A stretch of DNA of 64,000 nt, taken from the NCBI RefSeq assembly GCF_001269885.1, contig NZ_LHVH01000023.1:1-64000 (forward strand), read 5' to 3'. Both the position numbers and the translations under genes were made by a program. Numbering within the stretch: position 1 is the first letter of the stretch; each line of letters starts with the position of its first letter. Shown here piece after piece: positions 1 to 8,674 of the stretch. This DNA is from Pseudomonas kilonensis (GTDB taxonomy: Bacteria > Pseudomonadota > Gammaproteobacteria > Pseudomonadales > Pseudomonadaceae). The notes below the pieces were generated by a model, which searched no databases, was not told the origin of the DNA, and was given only the letters and a program-made list of their open reading frames with translations.

Positions 1-917
1 GCAGCCAGGCCTGGAGCCGGCAGGACGAACTGCTCGCCTCCCTGACCGTGGGCGCCCCGCCGGACATTCTCAACCGCTCCGGCCAAGGCTGGGGGATCTC
101 GGCGTTTTCCCCGGAAGGCCTGGTGCGTAACGGCTTTCGCGCCTTCATTGAAATGCTGCGGGCCAACTTCGCCCACGCCGGCGGCTTGCGCATCGATCAT
201 GTCATGGGTTTGCAACGGCTCTGGGTGATCCCTAACGACGCCCCACCTCGCGATGGCGCCTACCTGTATTACCCGGTGGACGACCTGCTGCGCCTATTGG
301 CGCTGGAATCCCATCGTCATCAGGCTATCGTGCTCGGCGAAGACCTCGGCACCGTGCCCGACGGCCTGCGCGAAAAACTCATTGCCCGCTCGATCCTGGG
401 CATGCGCGTGCTGTTGTTCGAACAGGACAACACCCACTTCAAGCCCATTCTCGACTGGCCGGACAATGCCCTGGCCACCACCAGCACCCACGACTTGCCC
501 ACGCTCAATGGCTGGTGGCACGGTCACGACATCGACTGGAACGCCCGGCTCGACCTGATCGACTCGCACACCGAAATGGATTGGCGCAAACACCGCGAGC
601 GCGAACGCGAAGGCCTGCGCCAGGTGCTGAACCAGGACCCGCAGAACTTTCGCGAAGAACACCGCGAGACCGACCAGGTGCTCGATGCCAGCGTGCGCTT
701 CCTCGGTCACACCCGCGCGCCGCTGGTGTTGCTGCCGCTCGAAGACGCCCTGGGCATCGAGGAGCAAGCCAACCTGCCGGGCACCATCGACACCCACCCC
801 AATTGGCGCCGCCGCCTGGCCGGGCCAAGCCAGACGTTGCTGGATCACCCGGACGCTGCCCGGCGTCTGGAAATACTCGCCTGCGCGAGGCTTCAGGCGA
901 ACGAGCGTGACCGATGA
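1..917 (+). CDS. malQ: 4-alpha-glucanotransferase (amylomaltase), C-terminal part; 5' end outside window
   Basis: The reading frame is open from base 3, so the gene begins upstream of the window; about 304 residues are visible. MalQ transfers alpha-1,4-glucan segments between maltodextrins in the cytoplasm (GH77). All three catalytic carboxylates of the family are visible: the nucleophile Asp in GLRIDHVMG, the acid/base Glu in GEDLGTVPDG and the transition-state Asp in STHDLPTLNG. The start of the visible part (LTVGAPPD, then GQGWGI) is also typical. The TGA stop overlaps the ATG of treY as ATGA, so the two are probably translationally coupled in a glycogen/trehalose operon. Function is based on family motifs; nothing looks broken. 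Confidence 0.93.
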   Translation, partial: SQAWSRQDELLASLTVGAPPDILNRSGQGWGISAFSPEGLVRNGFRAFIEMLRANFAHAGGLRIDHVMGLQRLWVIPNDAPPRDGAYLYYPVDDLLRLLALESHRHQAIVLGEDLGTVPDGLREKLIARSILGMRVLLFEQDNTHFKPILDWPDNALATTSTHDLPTLNGWWHGHDIDWNARLDLIDSHTEMDWRKHREREREGLRQVLNQDPQNFREEHRETDQVLDASVRFLGHTRAPLVLLPLEDALGIEEQANLPGTIDTHPNWRRRLAGPSQTLLDHPDAARRLEILACARLQANERDR

Positions 918-3700
918 AACAGCCGTTGATCCAACCCCTGCGGGCAACATTGCGCCTGCAGTTTCATAAAGGCTTCACCCTGGACGATGCCATTCCCCAG
1001 GTGCCGTACTTCGCTTCGCTGGGCATCAGCCACCTGTATGCCTCGCCGCTGCTCAAGGCCCGCGCCGGCTCCATGCACGGCTACGACGTCGTCGACCCGA
1101 CCCTGGTCAACCCTGAACTGGGCGGCGAAGCCGCGCTCAAGCGCCTGGTCGCGACCTTGCGCGAACATCGGATGGGCTTGATCCTCGACATCGTGTCCAA
1201 TCACATGGCCGTCGGCGGCAACGACAACCCCTGGTGGCTGGATCTGCTGGAATGGGGGCGCCTGAGCCCCTACGGTGAATTCTTCGACATCCAGTGGCAC
1301 TCCCCCGACCCACTGATGGAAGGCCAATTGCTGCTGCCGTTCCTGGGCAGCGACTACGGCGTGGCGTTGCAGGAAGGCACCTTGCAGCTGCACTTCGGTG
1401 CCAACCACGGCAGCTTCTACGTCGAGCACTACGAACACCGCTTCCCGATTTGCCCGATGCACTACGGCGAACTGCTCAAACCCGCCGAAACCTTGCCCGC
1501 CGAGCAAACCGAAGCGCTCAAGGCCCTGGCCGAGCGCTTCACCACGCTGAATTACCAGACCGACGCCCACACCCTCGCCCGCCCGCTGCAAACAGAGTTG
1601 CAGGACCTGGCGGCACAAGCGGACATCTTCGCCGCCATCGAGGACAACCTGGGCGGCTACGACTCTACCGACCCCGAAGGCTTCGAGCGCCTGCACCAAC
1701 TGCTCGAGCGCCAGAGCTACCGGCTCGCCAGCTGGCGCACGGCAGCGGACGACATCAATTGGCGGCGCTTTTTCGATGTCAACGAACTGGGTGGGCTGCG
1801 GGTCGAGCGTCCAGCGGTATTCGAGGCGACCCATGCCAAGATTTTCCAATTGATCGGCGAAGGACTGGTGGACGGCCTGCGCATCGATCACATCGACGGC
1901 CTTGCCGACCCTCGTGGTTACTGCCGCAAATTGCGCAGGCGCGTCGATTCACTGTCGCCGACCCGACACCTGCCGATTTTCGTCGAGAAGATCCTTGGCG
2001 ATGGCGAGACGTTGCGGCGGGACTGGAACATCGACGGCAGCACCGGTTACGAATTCATGAACCAGGTCTCGCTGCTCCAGCATGACCCGGCCGGCGCCGC
2101 CCCCCTCGCCGAATTCTGGAACCGGCATAGCGAGCGGCCGGCGCACTTCATCGAAGAAGCCCGCCTGGCCCGCCAGCAGATCCTCAATGGGTCGCTGGCC
2201 GGAGACTTCGAAAGCGTCGCCCAGGCCTTGCTGCAAGTGGCCCGTGACGATGTGATGACCCGCGACCTGACCCTGGGCGCGATTCGGCGGGCCTTGCAGG
2301 AACTGATCGTGCACTTTCCGGTGTATCGCACCTACATCACACCTGTGGGGCACTCCGTCGAAGACGAGGTGTTCTTCAACCAGGCCCTGGAAGGCGCCCG
2401 GCAAACCCTCAGCGAAGCCGACTGGCCAGTGCTCGACTGCCTGGCCGGCTGGCTCGGTGGGATGCCCTGGCGGCAACGCCCGCGCGGTAGCCAGCGTAAA
2501 CGCCTGCGCCATGCCTGCGTGCGTTTCCAGCAACTGACCTCGCCGGCCGCCGCCAAAGCCGTGGAGGACACCGCGCTCTATCGCTCGGCGGTGCTGTTGT
2601 CGCGCAATGACGTGGGCTATAACACCGAGCGCTTCAGCGCCCCGGCCCAGGAGTTCCATCAAGCAGGCCTCGATCGACTCGAACATTTTCCCGACAACCT
2701 GATCACCACCGCTACCCACGACCACAAGCGCGGCGAAGACACCCGCGCCAGGCTGGCGGTGCTCAGCGAACGCGCCGATTGGTACACCGCCTGCGTGGAG
2801 CAATGGCGCATTCTTTCGCCTTCGCTGCACAGTGACCCGGCGGCGCCCTCGGCCGGTGATGAACTGATTCTGTACCAGGCCTTGCTCGGCAGCTGGCCAC
2901 TGGACCTCGACCTCCAGGACCACAAGGCCCTGGCCGCCTACAACGAGCGCCTGTGGCAATGGCAACGCAAGGCCCTGCGGGAAGCCAAGCTGCAAAGCAG
3001 CTGGGCGGCGGTCAACGATGCCTATGAGCAAGCCACCCAGATGTTCCTCGAACGGTTACTGCTGGGCGATGAGGGGTTGCCCTTGCGCAGTGCCATCGCC
3101 GAGGCGGTCCAGACCATCGCCCCGGCGGGCGCCCTCAACAGTCTGGCGCAAACTTTGCTGCGCATGACCGTACCCGGCGTACCGGACCTGTACCAAGGCA
3201 ACGAGTTCTGGGATTTCAGCCTGGTGGACCCGGACAACCGTCGCCCGGTGGATTTCCAGGCACGCCGCGAGGCGTTAGGGGCCGACAGCACGCCAGCCGC
3301 GTTGATACGCGATTGGCGTGACGGCCGAGTCAAACAGGCATTGATCGCCAGGACGCTGGCCGTGCGAGCCGAGTATCCGCAGCTATGGCGCCAGGGTCGC
3401 TACCAGCCCCTGGAAGTGCTCGGTGAGCAAGCTGAGCGAGTACTGGCCTTCATGCGTGAAGACTCGCAACAACGGGCGATCATTGTTGTACCTGTCCATG
3501 CGGCGCCGTTGCTGGAAAACAGTGCCGTGCCGCTGGTGGCTGCGTCGGATTGGGGCGATACCCGTGTGTCGTTACCGTTCGCCGCTGGGGATGAAAAACT
3601 GAAGGGACTTTTTTCAAGCGCAACAGTCACACCCCAAAGGGAGCTGCTGATCAGCACCGCGCTGGGGAATTTCCCGGTCAATGTCTTTATCCAACCTTGA
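914..3700 (+). CDS. treY: malto-oligosyltrehalose synthase
   Basis: 928 residues, a normal length for TreY. The enzyme (GH13) converts the reducing-end alpha-1,4 bond of a maltodextrin to the alpha,alpha-1,1 bond of trehalose; TreZ, expected just outside the window, would release trehalose. GH13 signatures are visible: DIVSNHMAV (about residues 94-102), GLRIDHIDGLADP with the nucleophile Asp (about 320), VEKILGDGE with the acid/base Glu (about 357), and a late ATHDHKRGEDTRARL segment (about 597). From recollection the last motif usually reads THDTKR, so the second His is a small deviation. The start overlaps the malQ stop by 4 bp. Confidence 0.94.
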   Translation: MKQPLIQPLRATLRLQFHKGFTLDDAIPQVPYFASLGISHLYASPLLKARAGSMHGYDVVDPTLVNPELGGEAALKRLVATLREHRMGLILDIVSNHMAVGGNDNPWWLDLLEWGRLSPYGEFFDIQWHSPDPLMEGQLLLPFLGSDYGVALQEGTLQLHFGANHGSFYVEHYEHRFPICPMHYGELLKPAETLPAEQTEALKALAERFTTLNYQTDAHTLARPLQTELQDLAAQADIFAAIEDNLGGYDSTDPEGFERLHQLLERQSYRLASWRTAADDINWRRFFDVNELGGLRVERPAVFEATHAKIFQLIGEGLVDGLRIDHIDGLADPRGYCRKLRRRVDSLSPTRHLPIFVEKILGDGETLRRDWNIDGSTGYEFMNQVSLLQHDPAGAAPLAEFWNRHSERPAHFIEEARLARQQILNGSLAGDFESVAQALLQVARDDVMTRDLTLGAIRRALQELIVHFPVYRTYITPVGHSVEDEVFFNQALEGARQTLSEADWPVLDCLAGWLGGMPWRQRPRGSQRKRLRHACVRFQQLTSPAAAKAVEDTALYRSAVLLSRNDVGYNTERFSAPAQEFHQAGLDRLEHFPDNLITTATHDHKRGEDTRARLAVLSERADWYTACVEQWRILSPSLHSDPAAPSAGDELILYQALLGSWPLDLDLQDHKALAAYNERLWQWQRKALREAKLQSSWAAVNDAYEQATQMFLERLLLGDEGLPLRSAIAEAVQTIAPAGALNSLAQTLLRMTVPGVPDLYQGNEFWDFSLVDPDNRRPVDFQARREALGADSTPAALIRDWRDGRVKQALIARTLAVRAEYPQLWRQGRYQPLEVLGEQAERVLAFMREDSQQRAIIVVPVHAAPLLENSAVPLVAASDWGDTRVSLPFAAGDEKLKGLFSSATVTPQRELLISTALGNFPVNVFIQP

Positions 3701-3720
3701 GTTGAATCAGGAGCACTGCG

Positions 3721-4044
3721 ATGAGTACCGACGATAAACGCATTCGCGAATTCGCCTATCAGATCTGGGAGTCCGAGGGTAAGCCCGCCGGGCAGGAGAA
3801 ACGCCATTGGGAGATGGCGCGCAAACTGGCCGAAGCCGAAGCACTGGCGCCGAGCAAGCCACCCAAGGCGGCGAGCAAATCAGCGGCCAGCAAAACCGAT
3901 GGCGTCAAGCCTGCTGCCGCCAAGAGCACCACGGCCAAGACCGCCGCAAAAAGCACGCCCCCCAAGGCCAAGCCTGCGGCCAAAGCTGTTGCGACCACCG
4001 CAGACAAGAAGCCACGGGCCACACGCAAGCCGCCGGCGGTTTGA
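3721..4044 (+). CDS. DUF2934 domain protein with Lys/Ala/Pro-rich tail
   Basis: 107 residues. The first ~40 residues (RIREFAYQIWESEGKPAG, then HWEMARKLAEAE) match the small helical DUF2934 domain. From about residue 45 the protein is a low-complexity Ala/Lys/Ser/Pro tail of the kind seen in histone H1-like or other nucleic-acid or polyanion-binding tails. It starts 20 bp after treY behind an AGGAG site at 3710, and so belongs to the glycogen/trehalose operon. The domain has no established biochemical function. Its conserved position between treY and glgX in Pseudomonas (from memory) suggests a role tied to glycogen metabolism or osmotic stress; this is inference. Confidence 0.82.
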   Translation: MSTDDKRIREFAYQIWESEGKPAGQEKRHWEMARKLAEAEALAPSKPPKAASKSAASKTDGVKPAAAKSTTAKTAAKSTPPKAKPAAKAVATTADKKPRATRKPPAV

Positions 4045-4072
4045 TTCATCCCCCTATCGGTCTCGTTGCCAG

Positions 4073-4156
4073 GTGGGAGCAAAGCTTGCTCGCGAAACAG
4101 GCGCCTCGATTTCTGAAGGAGCGCATCGCTTCATCGCGGGCAAGCCTTGCTCCCAC
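4073..4156. repeat. REP/BIME-type inverted repeat
   Basis: GTGGGAGCAAAGCTTGCTCGCGA on the left faces an inverted copy, TCGCGGGCAAGCCTTGCTCCCAC, on the right, with about 38 bp between. This is the common Pseudomonas intergenic REP pair. It sits between the DUF2934 gene and glgX and could act as an mRNA-stabilising or terminator-like hairpin. Confidence 0.85.
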
Positions 4157-4264
4157 AGAAAAGCAACGTTGTCCCACATAGCGGGGCGGTGCGACGTTTC
4201 GCTAAATCCCCTCGCCACAAGTGAACCGCATCGCTGTATCTGTCTGTCTTTTGCAGGAGCAACT

Positions 4265-6424
4265 ATGACCCGTCCAAACAAAACCACGCCGCCGCCCGTG
4301 ATCGAGGCTTCGCGGATTCGTGAGGGGCTGCCTTTTCCACTGGGTGCAACCTGGGATGGCCTCGGGGTCAATTTCGCGCTGTTTTCAGCCAATGCCACCA
4401 AGGTGGAACTGTGCATTTTCGATGATGCCGGCGAAGTCGAACTCGAACGCATCGAGCTGCCGGAGTACACCGACGAGATTTACCACGGCTATCTGCCGGA
4501 CGCCCATCCAGGGTTGATCTATGGCTACCGCGTCTACGGTGCATACGACCCGGCGAACGGCCACCGTTTCAACCCGAACAAGCTGCTGATCGACCCGTAT
4601 GCCAAGCAACTGGTCGGCCAATTGAAGTGGTCCGAAGCCCTCTTCGGCTACACCATCGGCCATCCCGATGGCGACCTCAGTTTCGATGAGCGCGACAGCG
4701 CCCCGTTCGTCCCCAAGTGCAAGGTTATCGACCCGGCGCACACCTGGGGTCACGACCATCGGGTCAGCGTGCCCTGGGACAAGACCATCCTGTATGAGAC
4801 CCACGTACGCGGCCTCACCATGCGTCACCCTTCGGTGCCGGAGAACGTGCGCGGTACGTTCGCCGGGCTGATGGTCGACGATGTGCTGGAGCATATCCGC
4901 AAGCTGGGTGTCTCGTCGGTGGAACTGCTGCCCATCCATGCCTTCGTCAATGATCAGCACCTGCTGCACAAAGGCATGACCAACTACTGGGGTTACAACA
5001 GCATCGCCTTCTTTGCCCCGGACCCACGCTACCTGGCCAGTGGCAAGATCGCCGAGTTCAAGGAGATGGTCGCGCACCTGCACGAGGCCAACCTGGAAGT
5101 CATCCTCGACGTGGTCTACAACCACACCGCCGAAGGCAACGAACAGGGCCCCACCCTGTCCATGCGCGGCATCGATAACGCTTCGTACTACCGGCTGATG
5201 CCCGACGACAAACGCTACTACATCAACGATTCCGGCACCGGCAATACCCTGGACCTGAGCCATCCTTGCGTTCTGCAAATGGTCACCGACTCCCTGCGCT
5301 ATTGGGCCACGGAGATGCACGTCGATGGCTTCCGCTTCGACCTGGCGACCATCCTGGGTCGTTACCATGACGGCTTCGACGAGCGCCACAGCTTTCTCGT
5401 GGCCTGTCGCCAGGACCCGGTGCTGCGCCAGGTGAAAATGATCGCCGAGCCTTGGGACTGTGGCCCCGGGGGCTACCAGGTGGGACGCTTCCCGCCGGGC
5501 TGGGTCGAGTGGAACGACAAGTTCCGCGACACGGTACGGGCCTTTTGGAAGGGCGACGACGGCCAGCTCGCCGATTTCGCCAGCCGAATGACGGCTTCGG
5601 GCGAGATGTTCAACCAGCGTGGCCGGCGTCCGTACGCCTCGTTGAACTTCGTCACCGCCCATGACGGTTTCACCCTGCATGACCTGGTGTCGTACAACGA
5701 CAAGCACAACGAGGCCAACGACGAGAACAACCAGGACGGCAGCAATAACAACCTGTCCTGGAACCATGGCGTCGAAGGCCCGACGGACGATCCAGAGATC
5801 AACGCGCTGCGCCATCGACAGATGCGCAACTTCTTCGCCACCCTGCTGCTGGCCCAAGGCACGCCGATGATCGTCGCCGGCGACGAGTTTGCCCGTACCC
5901 AGCACGGCAACAACAATGCCTATTGCCAGGACAGTGAGGTCGGCTGGATCAATTGGAACCTGAGCGAGGACGGCGCGGCGCTGCTCAAGTTCGTCAAGCG
6001 CCTGATCAAGTTGCGCCTGACCTACCCGATCCTGCGGCGCGGACGGTTCCTGGTGGGTAACTACAACGAGGATATCGGCGTCAAGGACGTGACTTGGCTG
6101 GCCCCGGACGGCAGCGAAATGACCATTGAACAATGGCAGGACAGCCATGGTCGCTGCCTCGGCATGTTGATGGACGGCCGTGCCCAGGAAACCGGCATTC
6201 GGCGCAAGGGCGGCGATGCAACGCTGCTGCTGGTGGTCAACGCACACCATGACATCGTCAACTTCCGCCTGCCGGAAGTCCCAGAGGGCAGTTTCTGGAC
6301 CTGCATGGTCGACACCAACCAGCCGACCGTTCGTGGCCAGGAGCGCTTCGATTTCGATTCCGAATACTCCGTCACCGGACGCTCGCTGCTGCTGTTCGAA
6401 CTGCAACGCGAAGAAGAGGAATGA
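4265..6424 (+). CDS. glgX: glycogen debranching enzyme (isoamylase type)
   Basis: 719 residues from the ATG at 4265, which has a good GCAGGAGC site 6 bp upstream; the open frame extends further 5' but overlaps the REP element and has no ribosome site. GlgX hydrolyses alpha-1,6 branch points of phosphorylase-limited glycogen. An N-terminal CBM48-like domain (PLGATWDGLGVNFALFSANA, about residues 20-40) precedes the GH13 barrel: DVVYNHTAEGNE (about 281), VDGFRFDLATI with the nucleophile Asp (about 357), MIAEPWDCGPGGY with the acid/base Glu (about 393) and FVTAHDGFTLHDLVSYN (about 463). It is separated from the treY group by a REP pair and may have its own promoter. Confidence 0.95.
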   Translation: MTRPNKTTPPPVIEASRIREGLPFPLGATWDGLGVNFALFSANATKVELCIFDDAGEVELERIELPEYTDEIYHGYLPDAHPGLIYGYRVYGAYDPANGHRFNPNKLLIDPYAKQLVGQLKWSEALFGYTIGHPDGDLSFDERDSAPFVPKCKVIDPAHTWGHDHRVSVPWDKTILYETHVRGLTMRHPSVPENVRGTFAGLMVDDVLEHIRKLGVSSVELLPIHAFVNDQHLLHKGMTNYWGYNSIAFFAPDPRYLASGKIAEFKEMVAHLHEANLEVILDVVYNHTAEGNEQGPTLSMRGIDNASYYRLMPDDKRYYINDSGTGNTLDLSHPCVLQMVTDSLRYWATEMHVDGFRFDLATILGRYHDGFDERHSFLVACRQDPVLRQVKMIAEPWDCGPGGYQVGRFPPGWVEWNDKFRDTVRAFWKGDDGQLADFASRMTASGEMFNQRGRRPYASLNFVTAHDGFTLHDLVSYNDKHNEANDENNQDGSNNNLSWNHGVEGPTDDPEINALRHRQMRNFFATLLLAQGTPMIVAGDEFARTQHGNNNAYCQDSEVGWINWNLSEDGAALLKFVKRLIKLRLTYPILRRGRFLVGNYNEDIGVKDVTWLAPDGSEMTIEQWQDSHGRCLGMLMDGRAQETGIRRKGGDATLLLVVNAHHDIVNFRLPEVPEGSFWTCMVDTNQPTVRGQERFDFDSEYSVTGRSLLLFELQREEEE

Positions 6425-6673
6425 AGTCCCGGCTGTAAACCGCCAGGAGGACCGCAAGGACGCGGTTTTCGATGCACACAGCCCAGTTTGAAGAAAAAAA
6501 TGCAGTTCAGACACACATCTCGCAAGACGAATCGGCCGACATGGTCAATACTTCACATGCGGTAGTCTCCAGGATTCGGAGCGCTGTGAATCGCAGTCAT
6601 ACCCACGCGGGCGTCATCGGACAGTAGGCCCGGTAGATGGCTGAAAGATTGAATACACACAAGGATGTCTCTC

Positions 6674-7438
6674 ATGAAACCAGCCTCTCGCTTGCCTGGC
6701 CGGCAGCATCCGCAAATCTGGAACAGTGCTGCGCAACTGGCCGATATCCCGATTATCAGTACCCAGACGCTCATTCCCGCCGGCGCCCGCGCGGTCGTCC
6801 TCTCCCCGCATCCGGGCGATGAGATCGGCGCCTGTGGCGGATTGCTGCAGTTGCTGAACAATCTGGATCAACCCATGTTGCTGATCTCGGTCTCCGATGG
6901 AGCCCTGATCCATCCCGGTTCACCGCTGTGGACCGATGAGCGCCTGCGTACACACCGCCCTCACCCGCAGGAAAGCGTGGACGCCCTGCATCGCCTGGGC
7001 ATTGCAGCCCATGGCCTGCAATGGGTGCGCGGCGGCTTCCCGGAAAAGGCCCTGGCCGAACACGAGGCCGAGCTCACCGACTTTATTGCACGTCACCTGC
7101 GCCCCGGTGACGTGGTGTTCAGCACCTGGCGCCAGGATGGCGACAGCGACCACGACGCCGTCGGGCGCGCCGGGGCCCTGGCCGCCGACAGGATCGGGGT
7201 GGCGTTCAACGAACTGCCGGTGTGGGCCTGGCACTGGCCGGTCCGCGAGCAAAATAAAATCCCCTGGCACCGGGCCCGCAAACTGCGCCTCGACGTCTGG
7301 ACCACCGCCCGCAAGCGTCACGCCATGTACGCCTACGTCAGCCAACTCAACGGAGAACCGGCAAGTGGCATCGCCCCCCTGGTGCCCCGGGTCATCCTGG
7401 ATCGGATGGGGCTGCCGTATGAGATTGTCTTCATCTGA
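6674..7438 (+). CDS. PIG-L family deacetylase
   Basis: 254 residues from the ATG at 6674, chosen because AGGA at 6662-6665 lies 8 bp upstream; an in-frame ATG at 6665 would add three residues. The motif AVVLSPHPGDEIGACGG near residue 35 matches the zinc-binding (H)PxDE signature of the LmbE/PIG-L superfamily, and SDHDAVGRAGALAAD carries a second conserved His region. Members remove N-acetyl groups from GlcNAc-linked substrates or related small molecules; the substrate here is unknown. No signal peptide is evident. It is followed, across a REP pair, by an endonuclease/exonuclease/phosphatase-fold gene on the same strand. Confidence 0.85.
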   Translation: MKPASRLPGRQHPQIWNSAAQLADIPIISTQTLIPAGARAVVLSPHPGDEIGACGGLLQLLNNLDQPMLLISVSDGALIHPGSPLWTDERLRTHRPHPQESVDALHRLGIAAHGLQWVRGGFPEKALAEHEAELTDFIARHLRPGDVVFSTWRQDGDSDHDAVGRAGALAADRIGVAFNELPVWAWHWPVREQNKIPWHRARKLRLDVWTTARKRHAMYAYVSQLNGEPASGIAPLVPRVILDRMGLPYEIVFI

Positions 7439-7492
7439 GTACGCACCGGTAGAAGCGGTTTTGTTTGCGGATGGCGGTGATTCAGACACCGC

Positions 7493-7590
7493 CATCGCGA
7501 GCAGGCTCGCTCCCACAATGGATTTGCGGGGATATGCAACATCTGCGTACGCCACCGCCCTCCCTGTGGGAGCGAGCCTGCTCGCGATAG
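7493..7590. repeat. REP/BIME-type inverted repeat
   Basis: TCGCGAGCAGGCTCGCTCCCAC at 7496-7517 and its inverted copy GTGGGAGCGAGCCTGCTCGCGA at 7566-7587 form a head-to-head REP pair between the PIG-L gene and the next gene. The outer arms are nearly perfect complements. Confidence 0.85.
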
Positions 7591-7693
7591 CGCTGGGCCA
7601 GGTACGATGAACCCAGCAGGAACATGAAAAATCCGGAACTGCCGGCGCCTTGGGTCAGTCGCATGAACAGGTACGTCTGATTCAGGAGGGAAC

Positions 7694-8494
7694 GTGACTC
7701 AAGATCCCGATTGGCGGACCGTCGAACCCATGCCATCGGACCTGCCTGCGGCGGTTCATCGACTGCGGGTCCTGACGGTCAACACCCATAAGGGTTTCAC
7801 CGCCCTCAACCGTCGTTTCATCCTGCCCGAGTTGCGCGAAGCGGTGCGCAGTACCGGCGCCGACCTGGTGTTCCTGCAAGAGGTGCTGGGCGAACATGAC
7901 CGACACGCGTCACGCTACAACAACTGGCCCCAGACGTCCCAGTACGAATTCCTCGCCGACAGTATGTGGAGCGACTTCGCCTACGGCCGCAATGCGGTCT
8001 ACCCCGATGGCCACCATGGCAACGCCCTGCTCTCCAAATACCCGATCCGCCAGTTCCGCAATCTCGATGTGTCCATCACCGGCCCGGAGCGGCGCGGGTT
8101 GTTGCACTGTGTGCTGGATGTGCCCGGGCACGCCGCTGTCCACGGGATCTGCGTACACCTGAGCCTTCTGGAAAGCCATCGCCAATTACAGCTCAAACTG
8201 CTCTGCCAACTGCTCGATTCGTTGCCCGAGGACGCCCCGGTGATCATCGCCGGCGACTTCAACGACTGGCAACTGCGTGGCAACCTCGCCCTCGCCCGCC
8301 GTGGCTACCTGCACGAAGCCTTCGAGCAACACCTCGGCCGCCCCGCCAGGACCTATCCGGCCCGCTTCCCGCTGTTGCGCCTGGACCGCATTTACCTGCG
8401 CAACGCCAGCAGCCACGCCCCGCAAATCCTGGGCAACAAACCCTGGACCCACCTGAGCGACCACCTGCCGCTTTCAGTGGAAGTGCATTTGTAG
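7694..8494 (+). CDS. endonuclease/exonuclease/phosphatase family hydrolase
   Basis: 266 residues starting at GTG 7694 behind a strong CAGGAGGGA site. The EEP fold is shown by LTVNTHKGFTALN near residue 24, the metal-ligand Glu in DLVFLQEVLGEHD (about 62), HGNALLSKYPI (about 110), the catalytic IIAGDFNDW (about 185) and the terminal LSDHLPLSVEV His. Family members cleave phosphodiester bonds in nucleic acids, inositol phosphates or sphingomyelin; the exact substrate cannot be read from sequence. It lies next to the PIG-L deacetylase and could serve the same pathway, but a REP pair separates them. Confidence 0.87.
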   Translation: MTQDPDWRTVEPMPSDLPAAVHRLRVLTVNTHKGFTALNRRFILPELREAVRSTGADLVFLQEVLGEHDRHASRYNNWPQTSQYEFLADSMWSDFAYGRNAVYPDGHHGNALLSKYPIRQFRNLDVSITGPERRGLLHCVLDVPGHAAVHGICVHLSLLESHRQLQLKLLCQLLDSLPEDAPVIIAGDFNDWQLRGNLALARRGYLHEAFEQHLGRPARTYPARFPLLRLDRIYLRNASSHAPQILGNKPWTHLSDHLPLSVEVHL

Positions 8495-8674
8495 GGCGGG
8501 CCTTTGCGGCTCTTTCTGCGCGCTGACCTGTAAGTTCTGACAGTAGCGACGCTGGTTTTTCATTGCTAGGGTGCCATCCCATACAGCGAGCGTTGCCAGG
8601 CCCTATGTGCCATCTGTTGTGCAACCGATGCTGAAACCGGTGTCCACGGGGATGCCGATGCAGAGGGATAGCAC

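Noticed and set aside
893..1891. 332-codon minus frame opposite treY
   Set aside because: Antisense to a motif-complete treY gene.
4385..6514. 709-codon minus-strand open frame opposite glgX
   Set aside because: Mirror of a GC-rich gene; glgX on the plus strand has all GH13 motifs, and the minus product has no recognisable domain.
7493..7590. REP pair considered as a CRISPR or attachment site
   Set aside because: Only two inverted arms of a known REP type, no regular direct repeats or spacers.
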